A stretch of DNA of 64,000 nucleotides from CAYQQU01 sp964419545 (GTDB lineage Bacteria; Bacteroidota; Bacteroidia; Chitinophagales; Saprospiraceae). Both the position numbers and the translations under genes were made by a program. Below the pieces are notes generated by a model that was not told the origin of the DNA, ran no database searches, and saw only the letters and a program-made list of their open reading frames with translations. This document shows positions 63,930 to 64,000 of this stretch, piece by piece (position 1 is the first letter of the stretch; each line of letters starts with the position of its first letter). Where the stretch lies: contig CAYQQU010000017.1 of assembly GCA_964419545.1 (NCBI GenBank), positions 1 through 64,000 on the forward strand, given 5' to 3'.

Positions 63930-64000
63930 ATGCATATATTACTGACCGGCGCCACGGGCTACATCGGCAAGCGGTTGCTCCCCGTATTACTGGAAGCCGG
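63930..64000 (+). CDS. NAD-binding (SDR/NmrA-like) protein, 5' end only
   Basis: The first 23 residues read MHILLTGATGYIGKRLLPVL, then LEAG, a Rossmann dinucleotide-binding opening (GATGYIG) of extended SDR/NmrA-type proteins. The gene runs off the window. It starts 42 bases after paaZ on the same strand and may be co-transcribed. Such proteins often have a DUF2867 tail; that cannot be seen here. Confidence 0.7.
   Translation, partial: MHILLTGATGYIGKRLLPVLLEA

Overview
The window comes from a Bacteroidota genome, most likely the Saprospiria (Lewinella/Saprospira-type). The grounds are: five proteins ending in type IX secretion (T9SS) C-terminal sorting domains; a PorP/SprF + PorE-like pair; a TonB-dependent receptor with a carboxypeptidase-regulatory N-terminus; Bacteroidota-type promoters (TTG, about 20 nt, TAnnTTTG); and a GC-rich genome with AT-rich leaders. 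It is a draft scaffold: 100 N lie at 24836-24935, inside a repetitive gene. No rRNA, tRNA, CRISPR array, phage or transposase gene was seen.

Layout. 1-9.6 kb: broken sorting-domain remnant, PhoD-like phosphatase, a 1422-aa T9SS adhesin-like protein with three near-identical 375-bp repeats, a lipoprotein and a GT9 glycosyltransferase. 9.9-13.6 kb: PorP/SprF and PorE-like T9SS genes. 13.8-18.3 kb: two T9SS-exported proteins, one a purple-acid-phosphatase-like enzyme. 18.4-21.6 kb: membrane protein, a 162-bp fold-back (MITE-like) element and an S46 dipeptidyl-peptidase. 22.1-29.0 kb: a giant secreted glycosidase-like protein with five lectin-like modules and about 25 copies of a 30-residue Cys/Asp repeat. 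29.2-30.7 kb: TetR operon with two matching operators. 30.8-34.6 kb: membrane-bound AraC regulator, a small membrane peptide and a TonB receptor. 34.6-36.4 kb: small membrane and stress-type proteins.

36.5-51.9 kb: a long minus-strand array. It contains sugar oxidoreductases (GMC, glucose-dehydrogenase-type SDR, VOC), three glucan or oligosaccharide hydrolases (GH15, GH63-like, glycogen debranching), an MFS transporter and an SDR. A membrane redox module follows: two tiny membrane proteins, a MsrQ/YedZ-like heme membrane domain plus Rieske protein split by an in-frame TAG, and a Cys-rich anchored protein. A lipoprotein MsrB-MsrA fusion closes it. The array could mobilise storage glucan, oxidise the glucose and support methionine-sulfoxide repair outside the inner membrane. 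The GMC gene and the neighbouring LRR gene share an operator-like palindrome exactly 22 nt upstream of a -7-like element.

52.0-64 kb: an LRR protein with the N-terminus of an S8 peptidase, a conserved hypothetical, a tandem universal stress protein, secreted hypotheticals, a lytic transglycosylase, DUF2480, ScpB, a membrane hypothetical, then paaY-like and paaZ genes and the start of an NAD-binding protein. A short palindromic repeat (TTAACCCGGATTAT arms) recurs between genes and in at least two places supplies the stop codon of the adjacent gene.
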